This document shows positions 6,267 to 14,232 of a stretch of 48,177 bases of DNA, in pieces. A program made the position numbers and the translations under genes. Positions within the stretch are counted from its first letter, which is position 1. Every line of letters begins with the position of its first letter. Below the pieces are notes generated by a model. The model was not told the DNA's origin, did no database searches, and worked only from the letters and a program-made list of their open reading frames with translations. Origin of the DNA: an uncultured Clostridiaceae bacterium (GTDB lineage Bacteria; Bacillota; Clostridia; Lachnospirales; Lachnospiraceae). The stretch lies in NCBI GenBank assembly GCA_902477765.1, contig CABSIM010000020.1, forward strand, positions 1 through 48,177. Direction: 5' to 3'.

Positions 6267-7168
6267 GAACGGAAGATATCCTGATAAGGGATGTGGAAAC
6301 CAAAAATATCATGACAAAGTCAAACCTGCCGGTGGGAGGGTATTCTGTGAATCCGTATGTCGGATGCACGCACGCATGCAAGTATTGTTACGCTTCTTTC
6401 ATGAAAAGGTTTACAGGACATACGGAAGAGTGGGGAACATTTCTTGATATCAAGCACTGGCCTGAAATCAAGCACCCTGAGAAATATGCCGGACAGCGCG
6501 TTGTGATCGGATCCGTGACAGACGGGTATAATCCGCAGGAAAAAGAGTTCGGAAACACAAGGAAACTGCTTGAACAGCTGCGGGGGAGCGGAGCAGATAT
6601 TCTGATCTGCACAAAATCCGACCTTGTGGTGAGAGATATTGACCTGCTAAAAGAGCTCGGACAGGTAACAGTATCGTGGTCGATCAATACGCTGGACGAG
6701 AAGTTCAAGGACGATATGGATGCAGCGGTTTCCATTGAACGAAGGATTGCTGCGATGAAGCAGATATATGACGCCGGTATCAGGACAGTATGCTTTGTAT
6801 CCCCGGTATTTCCGGGCATTACGGATTTTGAGGCTATCTTTGAACGTGTAAAAGACCAATGTGATCTGTTTTGGCTGGAGAATCTTAATCTGAGAGGCGG
6901 ATTTAAGAATACCGTTATGGACTATATCGCTGAAGAGTATCCTGATTTAGTGCCGCTCTATGATGAGATTTATAACAAGCATAACAGAAGCTATTTCGAG
7001 GCTCTGGAAAACAAAGCCGAGAAACTTGCCGAGAAGTATGATTGCCCGTTTGTGGATAATGAAATGCCTTATGGAAGGGTTCCGCAGGGGCATCCGGTAA
7101 TCGTGGATTATTTTTATCATGAAGAAATCCGCGGATCCGATAATACAGGAAAAAGAAAGCGCAAATAG
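6254..7168 (+). CDS. Radical SAM protein, SplB-like ('mobile pair' protein B)
   Basis: 304 residues. GGYSVNPYVGCTHACKYCYASF carries the C-X3-C-X2-C cluster that binds the 4Fe-4S centre. VIGSVTDGYNPQEKEFGNTRKLLEQL and ICTKSDLVVRDIDLLKEL recall the spore photoproduct lyase-like (SplB, Rv2578c) group of radical SAM enzymes. The basic C-terminus (GKRKRK) might contact nucleic acid. The gene overlaps protein A and is followed by a terminator that closes the cassette. DNA or RNA repair or modification is a reasonable guess from the family, but the substrate is unknown. Confidence 0.85.
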   Translation: MEEVRTEDILIRDVETKNIMTKSNLPVGGYSVNPYVGCTHACKYCYASFMKRFTGHTEEWGTFLDIKHWPEIKHPEKYAGQRVVIGSVTDGYNPQEKEFGNTRKLLEQLRGSGADILICTKSDLVVRDIDLLKELGQVTVSWSINTLDEKFKDDMDAAVSIERRIAAMKQIYDAGIRTVCFVSPVFPGITDFEAIFERVKDQCDLFWLENLNLRGGFKNTVMDYIAEEYPDLVPLYDEIYNKHNRSYFEALENKAEKLAEKYDCPFVDNEMPYGRVPQGHPVIVDYFYHEEIRGSDNTGKRKRK

Positions 7169-7198
7169 CGCGTATAAACAAAGTGAAATGCTTTTGAG

Positions 7199-7227
7199 AA
7201 GAATCGGGAGACCGGTTCTTTTCTTTT
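7199..7227 (+). terminator. Terminator closing the radical SAM cassette
   Basis: AAGAATCGG (7199-7207), GAGA tetraloop, CCGGTTCTT (7212-7220), with one G-U pair, followed by TTCTTTT. It separates the accessory cassette from the tape measure gene. Confidence 0.75.
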
Positions 7228-7254
7228 ACCCAAAATCAGGAAGGAGGGACATGA

Positions 7255-10080
7255 ATGGCTGGACGGATCCAGGGAATCACCGTTGAGATCGGTGGCGATA
7301 CCACCAAACTACAGACAGCCCTGAAGGGCGTAAATACAGAGATCAGAAATACTCAGAGCCAGCTGCGTGATGTCGATAAGCTCCTGAAACTTGATCCGGG
7401 GAACACGGAACTGCTTGCACAGAAGCACAGGCTCCTGGGTGATGCCGTCAAGGAAACGAAGGAAAAGCTGGAGACCTTGAAGACGGCGGCAGAACAGGCA
7501 GAGCAGGCGCTGAAGGATGGAACGATCACGCAGGATCAGTATGATGGCCTGCAGCGTGAGATCGCAGAGACCGAGGCGAAGCTGAAGTCTTTAGAGGAAC
7601 AGGCAAGGCAGTCCGGGACAGCTCTTCAGGAAATTGCCGCAAAGGGTGAGAAGCTTAAGACGGTTGGTGACAATGTTACCAATGTCGGAAAGAAATTCAT
7701 GCCTGTGACTCTGGGCGTTGTGGGATTAGGTACGGCGGCGGTGAAGACTGCCGCTGATTTTGATTCTGCTATGAGCAAGGTGGCGGCGGTATCCGGAGCG
7801 ACAGGTTCTGATCTGGAAGCGCTCCGGGATAAAGCCCGTGAGATGGGTGAGAAGACAAAGTTCTCCGCATCCGAAGCAGCGGAAGCCATGAACTATATGG
7901 CGATGGCGGGCTGGAAGACGGAAGATATGCTTTCCGGTATCGAGGGCGTGATGAATTTGGCTGCCGCTTCCGGTGAGGATCTGGCGACCACTTCCGATAT
8001 TGTGACGGATGCCCTGACCGCTTTTGGTTTGACGGCGAAGGATTCCGGGCATTTTGCGGATATCCTTGCGGCGGCCTCGAGTAATGCGAATACGAATGTC
8101 TCCATGATGGGTGAGACCTTCAAGTATTGCGCTCCGATTGCCGGCGCTTTGGGATTCTCTGCGGAGGATACGGCGGAAGCAATCGGCCTGATGGCCAATG
8201 CCGGTATCAAGGGATCTCAGGCAGGTACTTCTCTCAGGACGATCATGAATAACCTGTCTGGGGAAGTGAAAATCTGTGGGTCTTCTATCGGAGAGGTTAC
8301 GGTTGCAACAACCAATGCAGACGGCTCTATGAGGGATCTGTCGGACATTCTGGCTGACTGCCGGACGGCATTTTCGGGATTGTCTGAATCTGAAAAGGCG
8401 GCAGCGGCTGAAAGTCTTGTCGGCAAGGATGCAATGTCCGGATTCCTGGCTCTGATGAACGCCGGGGAAGCGGATATCAACAAGCTTTCCAGTGCGATTG
8501 ATAACTGCGATGGTTCTGCGGCAAGTATGGCTGAGACCATGAATGATAACCTTGCCGGTCAGCTGCAGATATTGAAGTCTCAGCTGGAAGAGCTGGCGAT
8601 CTCCTTTGGTGAATTGCTGATGCCTGCGATCCGAACTATTGTCGGATGGATCCAGAAGTTTGTGGACTGGCTCAATTCGATGGATGAAGGTACCAGAAAG
8701 GTGATCGTGACGATTGCCCTGGTGGCTGCTGCTATCGGTCCGGTGTTGATTATAGTAGGTAAGGTCATTTCTGCGGTCGGTACCATTATGACTCTGGTTC
8801 CGAAACTGGCCGGCGTGATCAATGCAGCGAAGGGAGTATTTGCTGCATTCAATGCGGTATGCGCGGCGAATCCGTATGTGCTGATTATCGCAGCGATTGT
8901 TGCCTTGGTGGCAGCGTTCATTTATCTCTGGAACAACTGTGAAGAGTTCCGGCAGTTCTGGATCGACCTGTGGGAGAGCATCAAAGAGATCGCTATTGCC
9001 GTGTGGGAGGCGCTGAAGGCATTCTTCCAGGCGGCGTGGGAAGCAATCAAGACCACGGCTACAACAGTCTGGAATGCAATCAAGGATTTCTTCTCCGGGC
9101 TGTGGGAAGGCATCAAGAACATTTTCACGACGGTGGTGAACGTGATCAGCACATTCCTGACTACGGCATGGAACACGATCAAAAATACCGTGACAACCGT
9201 GTGGAATGCGATAAAGACATTTTTCACGACAGTCTGGAATGGAATTAAGTCGGTTATCACTACGGTGGTAAATGCGATCTCCACCTTCCTGAGTACGGCG
9301 TGGAATGGGATCAAGACTGCGATCACTACGGTGCTGAATGCCATTAAGACAGCGGTTACTACGGTCTGGAATGGCATCAAGAATACGATCACAACTATCG
9401 TGAACGCAATCAAAAATGCAGTCACGACAGCCTGGAACAATATCAAGACTGCCGTATCCAATGCGGCAAACGCAATCAAGACCGGCGTGAAGAATGCCTT
9501 TAATGCTATGCTGCACGGCATCAAAAATATCTGCGGAAATATTTATGGTGCAGTGAAGGGTGGCTTTGACAAGGCTATCGGCTTTATCAAGGGACTTGCT
9601 TCGCAGGCTTTCCAGTGGGGTGCTGACTTCATTGGCGGCATCGTGAATGGTATCAAGTCCATGATCGGTAAGGTCGGGGATGCGGTTTCTTCTGTTGCAA
9701 ATAAGATCCGGAGCTTCCTGCATTTCTCTGTGCCGGATGAAGGACCTTTGACGGATTATGAGAGCTGGATGCCGGACTTCATTGGAGGACTTGCAAAAGG
9801 CATTGAGAAGAGCCGGGGCATGATTGAGAACGCAATGAACGGTGTGACTTCTGATCTTACCATTACTCCGAGGGTGATGGCAGCTCAGGGTAGATATTCC
9901 GGATTGGCTGCATCGAGCGGAGATCTGATTTCCGGAATCAATACAGCACTGAATACAGCTCTGGCCGGTGGAGGCGCTGCAGGGGATATCGTGATCCCGG
10001 TTTATATCGGCGGTGACATGATTGATGAGATTGTGGTTACGGCTCAGCAGAGAATGAATTTAAGAAGTGGAGGCAGGTAA
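7255..10080 (+). CDS. Phage tail tape measure protein
   Basis: 941 residues, the longest phage protein here. The N-terminus (MAGRIQGITVEIGGDTTKLQ, then an amphipathic coiled coil to about residue 125) and the region AADFDSAMSKVAAVSGATG with EKTKFSASEAAEAMNYMAMAGW are the tape-measure core shared by Gram-positive phages. Membrane-like helices occur around residues 480-565. Then about 17 tandem 11-residue units follow (see repeat entry). The C-terminus (LHFSVPDEGPLTDYESWMPDF) is typical too. It fixes tail length and probably helps DNA cross the host membrane. AAGGAGGG precedes ATG 7255; an ATG at 7251 is out of frame. Confidence 0.95.
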   Translation: MAGRIQGITVEIGGDTTKLQTALKGVNTEIRNTQSQLRDVDKLLKLDPGNTELLAQKHRLLGDAVKETKEKLETLKTAAEQAEQALKDGTITQDQYDGLQREIAETEAKLKSLEEQARQSGTALQEIAAKGEKLKTVGDNVTNVGKKFMPVTLGVVGLGTAAVKTAADFDSAMSKVAAVSGATGSDLEALRDKAREMGEKTKFSASEAAEAMNYMAMAGWKTEDMLSGIEGVMNLAAASGEDLATTSDIVTDALTAFGLTAKDSGHFADILAAASSNANTNVSMMGETFKYCAPIAGALGFSAEDTAEAIGLMANAGIKGSQAGTSLRTIMNNLSGEVKICGSSIGEVTVATTNADGSMRDLSDILADCRTAFSGLSESEKAAAAESLVGKDAMSGFLALMNAGEADINKLSSAIDNCDGSAASMAETMNDNLAGQLQILKSQLEELAISFGELLMPAIRTIVGWIQKFVDWLNSMDEGTRKVIVTIALVAAAIGPVLIIVGKVISAVGTIMTLVPKLAGVINAAKGVFAAFNAVCAANPYVLIIAAIVALVAAFIYLWNNCEEFRQFWIDLWESIKEIAIAVWEALKAFFQAAWEAIKTTATTVWNAIKDFFSGLWEGIKNIFTTVVNVISTFLTTAWNTIKNTVTTVWNAIKTFFTTVWNGIKSVITTVVNAISTFLSTAWNGIKTAITTVLNAIKTAVTTVWNGIKNTITTIVNAIKNAVTTAWNNIKTAVSNAANAIKTGVKNAFNAMLHGIKNICGNIYGAVKGGFDKAIGFIKGLASQAFQWGADFIGGIVNGIKSMIGKVGDAVSSVANKIRSFLHFSVPDEGPLTDYESWMPDFIGGLAKGIEKSRGMIENAMNGVTSDLTITPRVMAAQGRYSGLAASSGDLISGINTALNTALAGGGAAGDIVIPVYIGGDMIDEIVVTAQQRMNLRSGGR
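8965..9525 (+). repeat. About 17 tandem 33-bp units inside the tape measure gene
   Basis: Residues 571-757 are 11-residue units of consensus TTVWNxIKxxx, for example TTVWNAIKDFF, TTAWNTIKNTV and TTVWNGIKSVI, in unbroken register. The 33-bp DNA units vary enough to limit recombination. Each unit is expected to add a fixed length of helix to the ruler. Confidence 0.85.
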
Positions 10081-10081
10081 G

Positions 10082-10444
10082 ATGGCTCATTTGCAGTATC
10101 TTGTTTTTAACAATGAGAATATCCCGATGCCTGCCTCTTATTCTGTGAGTTTATCGGATGTGGAGGCAGACAGCGGAGGCGTGACGGAGGCAGGAACCAC
10201 GCAGAGGGATGTTGTAAGAGAAGGTGTGGTTCAGATCGGCGTGACCTTCCGTGTATCGAAACGGTGGCTGAATAAGTTTTCGGCTTATAAGAAGCTGGCA
10301 AGCATTACGGTCGGATACTTGGATATGGAGACCATGAACATCGTGGATACACAGATGTTCATTGACGGATATCAGGTGAAGCTGGTCAGTGATACAAGCT
10401 ATGGGAGCTTGTGGGAGGTGTCCTTCACGCTGAAAGAGTTTTAA
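10082..10444 (+). CDS. Small phage tail protein (DUF6711-like)
   Basis: 120 residues from ATG 10082, with GGAGG of the upstream gene end (GTGGAGGCAGG) as ribosome site. Features are PMPASYSVSLSDVEADSGGVTEAG, TQRDVVREGVVQIGVTFRVSKRWLNKF and the C-terminal LWEVSFTLKEF. Its size and place right after the tape measure fit the DUF6711-type small tail proteins of Firmicutes siphoviruses, probably part of the distal tail or baseplate hub. The exact role is not established. Confidence 0.7.
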   Translation: MAHLQYLVFNNENIPMPASYSVSLSDVEADSGGVTEAGTTQRDVVREGVVQIGVTFRVSKRWLNKFSAYKKLASITVGYLDMETMNIVDTQMFIDGYQVKLVSDTSYGSLWEVSFTLKEF

Positions 10445-10455
10445 GGAGGGCTACT

Positions 10456-12291
10456 ATGTATCCAGTGAGCAATGCCTTCCTTGATGCAGTGAAGGCAAAC
10501 AATAGAAAATACTACTGGACCGGCAGGATCACAACGACTGCCGGAACGGTTTATGAGTTTGATCAGGATGATATGGTCAAGGGCAGCGGGTATATCACAA
10601 GCCAGTGCTGTGGATCTACGGAGATCGAACTGGGAACGGTGTATGCTGCGGAGATGGGGATTTCGCTTTTCTCCGAGATCAACAGGTACACGCTGGAAGA
10701 TGCGAAGGTAGAGCTGTTCTATCACTTGCAGATAGCAGGCGGTTCTTATGAGAGGATCCCTATGGGAATCTTTGAAGTATCGGAAGCGAACCGGAAAGCG
10801 AAGTGCTTGGAGATCAAGGCCTACGACTACATGGTTCGGTTCGAGAAGGCTTTTACTTCTCTGGAATCCATCGGTAATGCTTATGACTTCATGGTACTCT
10901 GCAGCACGGCCTGTGAGGTAACACTGGCTCAGGACAGGGCAACGATTGAGGCGATGCCGAACGGAACCGAGAACCTGTCCATCTATTCGGATAATGACAT
11001 TGAGACTTACCGCGATGTGCTGTTCTATGTAGGACAAGTGCTTGGCGGTTTTTTCGTGATCAACAGAGCCGGGGAACTGGAACTGCGGAAGTATGGAAAT
11101 ACGCCGGTGCTGACAGTAGAAAGAAAGCACAGGTTCACATCCAGCTTTTCCGATTTCATCACAAGATATACAGCGGTTTCTTCAACGAACCTGCGGACGC
11201 AGATGGCGGAGTATTATGCGTTGGATCCGGATGACGGACTGACTATGAATCTGGGAGTGAATCCGCTTTTGCAGTTCGGTCTTGAAGAGACCAGGCGGCA
11301 GCTCTGCACAAATATTCTGAATGATCTGGCTGTCGTGAATTATGTTCCGTTTGATTCTGACACGATTGGGAATCCGGCGCTGGATGTGGGAGATATTCTT
11401 TCCTTTACCGGCGGACAGGCAGATTCTACGAAGTATGCCTGCATTACTTCCAATAGTATTAAGATTGGCGGAAGGCAGAGTATTAAATGCGTGGGAAAGA
11501 ATCCGAAGCTTTCTCAGGCGAAGAGCAAGAATGATAAGAACATCTCCGGGCTGTTAAATCAGATCGAACAGGGGCGCATCGACATCCATACATTTACGAA
11601 TGCCTCCGCCTATTCGGTTGCGGACAAGGATGTACGTATCATCAGCATTGAGTATGCATCCAGTGATGAGACGCATGTCCAGTTCCATGCACAAGTGATG
11701 GTGGACGTAGTGGCGGATGCGGTCAGCCGGAGTGCGTCTGCGAAAGGGACAATTGTGGTTCCCATTCCTTCCTCCGACTCCGACAGCGGCACAGAAACCG
11801 GATCTGAAACAGGAGGCACAACAGATGTGCCGGTTGACGTGGAGATTCCTGTCACTTGGACGGAGGACGGGCAGGCAGTATGCCATGTAACTTATGAACT
11901 GAATGACGAGGAGATTACTACCCTGTATCCGGTGGAGACATGGCACAGCGGGAAACATATCCTCACACTGTACTACCCGGTGGAGAGAGTCATCCCATAC
12001 ATTACGAACACATTCCGGGTGTACCTTCGGATGGAGGGAGGCACGGGCACGGTGGACGTGGGGGATGCCATTGCGTCCATCAGCGGGCAGTCCATGGCAG
12101 CAGCAGCGGCATGGGACGGGAAGATTACCGTGGAAGAAACCGTAGGTATGTTTTCTCTCGGCGGAAGCCTTTCGGCAAGGGCATTTGCCGTGGATATTCA
12201 GACGGAGACAATGGAGTTGGTGAAGAGATATTATTCTGAAACCATCAGCAGGATTCCGGTAGGCGCATTTGCAGAGCCTATCGAGGTATAG
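10456..12291 (+). CDS. Phage baseplate/tail-associated protein
   Basis: 611 residues from ATG 10456, with AAGGAGGG just before it. The N-terminal ~370 residues resemble the distal-tail/tail-hub proteins with a gp27- or Gp37-like fold (YWTGRITTTAGTVYEFDQDDM, AAEMGISLFSEINRYTLEDAKVELFYHL, ELRKYGNTPVLTVE). From about residue 420 a different region begins: a Ser/Gly/Thr linker (SSDSDSGTETGSETGG) followed by a beta-rich domain that could contact the cell surface. It acts with the next protein at the tail tip. No enzymatic motif was seen. Confidence 0.75.
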   Translation: MYPVSNAFLDAVKANNRKYYWTGRITTTAGTVYEFDQDDMVKGSGYITSQCCGSTEIELGTVYAAEMGISLFSEINRYTLEDAKVELFYHLQIAGGSYERIPMGIFEVSEANRKAKCLEIKAYDYMVRFEKAFTSLESIGNAYDFMVLCSTACEVTLAQDRATIEAMPNGTENLSIYSDNDIETYRDVLFYVGQVLGGFFVINRAGELELRKYGNTPVLTVERKHRFTSSFSDFITRYTAVSSTNLRTQMAEYYALDPDDGLTMNLGVNPLLQFGLEETRRQLCTNILNDLAVVNYVPFDSDTIGNPALDVGDILSFTGGQADSTKYACITSNSIKIGGRQSIKCVGKNPKLSQAKSKNDKNISGLLNQIEQGRIDIHTFTNASAYSVADKDVRIISIEYASSDETHVQFHAQVMVDVVADAVSRSASAKGTIVVPIPSSDSDSGTETGSETGGTTDVPVDVEIPVTWTEDGQAVCHVTYELNDEEITTLYPVETWHSGKHILTLYYPVERVIPYITNTFRVYLRMEGGTGTVDVGDAIASISGQSMAAAAAWDGKITVEETVGMFSLGGSLSARAFAVDIQTETMELVKRYYSETISRIPVGAFAEPIEV

Positions 12292-12300
12292 GAGGCATTT

Positions 12301-13707
12301 ATGAAGAGATTAAAAGGGACGATGGTCATTGAACTGACGGACGAGGTGACTGGGGAAGTAGAGACCATCACGGAGGAGAACATGGTTACGAATGCCGTGA
12401 ACAACATCCTGGGGCAGAACCCTATGGGCGTTTTCTACAACGCAGCGGGGGAATATGATGATCGGGTGGAATGGAACGGAGCACTGCTCCCAATCTGCCC
12501 GAACATGATTGGCGGTATATTGCTTCTGCCAAATATACTGGAGGAAAAAGCAGACAATATGTACCCGGCAAGCGGCAATCTCCCGGTGGCGTATGCGTCC
12601 AATGATGTGAATTCAACCTCAAATACGGCGAGGGGGAGCTTAAACCAGACGGAGTCAAAAGCACTGGATAATGGCTATAAATTTGTCTGGGAGTTTACAC
12701 CAAGTCAGGGCAACGGCACGATTTCCGCAGTGGCTCTCACCAGTAAGCAGGGCGGTCAGAATGCATTCGGCAGCCTTGTGGGGGATGCCAGTCCGTTCCT
12801 GCTGATTAGGAGGTGTGACATCGGCGGACTTACCGACGCACAGAAAGTGGTTCTTTTTGACGGCGTGGAGATCGATTTTAACAAGGGAATCCTGTATTCC
12901 CTGAACTACGAGGGAAGCGTGGTGGACATTCGTCAGGTGCGTGTACCGGTCTTTGACATCGGGCTGAATGAGACACTGGACAATTCTATATACAAACTGA
13001 TGAAGGAAGACACAATCACGCCGACAACCTTTAATTTCATGGATGACACATATAACGTATATGGGACATTTCTGGACGGGCATGATGGGTACTGGTACGG
13101 CTTTGCCAACGAGCAAAATTCCTCTGGGAGTGCAAAAATGCTTTGGATCAAGATCAAGAAGGATGACCTCAGCTTCACGGAGGGCGAATGGACGCTTTCC
13201 AATGCGAAGCTCATGGGCATCGGCTTCCAGCAGCTGGATTCCTACCCAGAGCGAGAGGTGCGGGGCTGTATCCGGGGTGGTTATCTTTACATCATGGCGT
13301 ACAACAAGAAGGGAATCTACAAGATCAACATATCCAATTCCACGGATGTGACGCTTCTTAATCTGGGTTTCACGTCAAAATGGAAACCGCTTGGGGAGTC
13401 TGGCACCTGCCAGCTCTATATGACGCTGGTGAACGACATCATCATCGGCGGCGATTTCCAGATACTGGCGGACGATACCATAGTGCATACCCAGGGGAGT
13501 GCAAGGTTGGGTACGTTGGCAACACCGCTGATGCAGTATGGGCACTTCCTGTTCGGTTATGGCGGAAGCTATGGGAATGAGTACCGGTATGCATATCTGC
13601 TGATGCCGTACCTTGCGACTATCAACAACCTTGCTCAGCCCATCACGAAGACGGTGGACAAGACGATGAAGATTATCTACACGCTGACAGAGGAGACGGT
13701 GGTGTAG
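12301..13707 (+). CDS. Probable phage tail fibre / receptor-binding protein
   Basis: 468 residues, starting MKRLKGTMVIELTDEVTGEVE with GGAGG before the ATG. The sequence is beta-rich with many Gly, Asn and Tyr residues and no recognised enzyme motif. Central segments such as DGHDGYWYGFANEQNSSGS and GCIRGGYLYIMAYNKKGIYKI suggest repeated blades, as in a propeller or lectin-like tip. Its place between the baseplate protein and the lysis genes is where receptor-binding proteins usually sit. The call is positional and compositional. A clear intrinsic terminator follows. Confidence 0.6.
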   Translation: MKRLKGTMVIELTDEVTGEVETITEENMVTNAVNNILGQNPMGVFYNAAGEYDDRVEWNGALLPICPNMIGGILLLPNILEEKADNMYPASGNLPVAYASNDVNSTSNTARGSLNQTESKALDNGYKFVWEFTPSQGNGTISAVALTSKQGGQNAFGSLVGDASPFLLIRRCDIGGLTDAQKVVLFDGVEIDFNKGILYSLNYEGSVVDIRQVRVPVFDIGLNETLDNSIYKLMKEDTITPTTFNFMDDTYNVYGTFLDGHDGYWYGFANEQNSSGSAKMLWIKIKKDDLSFTEGEWTLSNAKLMGIGFQQLDSYPEREVRGCIRGGYLYIMAYNKKGIYKINISNSTDVTLLNLGFTSKWKPLGESGTCQLYMTLVNDIIIGGDFQILADDTIVHTQGSARLGTLATPLMQYGHFLFGYGGSYGNEYRYAYLLMPYLATINNLAQPITKTVDKTMKIIYTLTEETVV

Positions 13708-13739
13708 GGCACATACGAAAATGTATAACAGATGAAATG

Positions 13740-13776
13740 GCAGTTGCTTCCCGAATTTGGGAGGTACTGCTTTTTT
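13740..13776 (+). terminator. Terminator after tail fibre gene
   Basis: Outer stem GCAGT/ACTGC (13740-13744/13766-13770) and inner stem CTTCCC/GGGAGG (13747-13752/13759-13764), with loop GAATTT, are followed by TTTTTT. A good intrinsic terminator between the tail genes and the lysis genes. Confidence 0.8.
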
Positions 13777-13803
13777 CATGCAGAAAACAAGGAGGGATTT
13801 GCG

Positions 13804-14232
13804 ATGAAGGAATTTTGGAATGTGATTCAGGCAGTTTTTGCTGCAGTCGGAGGATGGATTGGCTATTTCCTGGGCGGAAATGACGGCCTGATTTATGCGC
13901 TGCTGGCTTTTGTGGTGCTGGATTACATCACAGGGGTTATGTGTGCGGTGGCGGATAAGAAGCTGTCGAGTGCCGTAGGAGTCAAGGGGATCTGCAGGAA
14001 GGGTCTGATCTTTGCACTGGTTGGTATCGGGCATCTGCTGGATACGCAGGTGATCGGAACCGGCAGTGTGCTGAGAACAGCGATCATTTTCTTCTATATC
14101 TCCAATGAAGGTCTGAGCCTTGTTGAGAACGCTGCTTATTTGGGACTTCCGATTCCTACGAAGCTCCATAAGGTGCTGGAGCAGCTGCATGACAGAAGTG
14201 AGAAGGAAGACGAAAAGGATGGTGAGGAATAA
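13804..14232 (+). CDS. Phage holin, phi29/toxin-secretion holin family
   Basis: 142 residues from ATG 13804 with GGAGGG at 13791-13796. An upstream in-frame start at 13732 would begin inside the terminator and is rejected. Three to four membrane segments are visible (VFAAVGGWIGYFLGG, LIYALLAFVVLDYITGVM, KGLIFALVGIGHLL, AIIFFYISNEG), and the motif DYITGVMCA...KKLSS plus KGICRKG is typical of the class behind TIGR01593/Phage_holin_4. The tail is acidic and charged (DRSEKEDEKDGEE). It forms the membrane holes that release endolysin; the next gene overlaps it by one base. Confidence 0.92.
   Translation: MKEFWNVIQAVFAAVGGWIGYFLGGNDGLIYALLAFVVLDYITGVMCAVADKKLSSAVGVKGICRKGLIFALVGIGHLLDTQVIGTGSVLRTAIIFFYISNEGLSLVENAAYLGLPIPTKLHKVLEQLHDRSEKEDEKDGEE

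Noticed and set aside
8965..9525. CRISPR-like array
   Set aside because: The repeats are 33-bp coding units without spacers and encode the tape measure ruler.
7726..9723. Long open frame on the minus strand opposite the tape measure gene (665 codons)
   Set aside because: It mirrors the codon pattern of the real gene, has no ribosome site and encodes a His/Arg/Asp-rich sequence without any family pattern.
13732..13803. Upstream start for the holin
   Set aside because: It would begin within the terminator hairpin and has no ribosome site.
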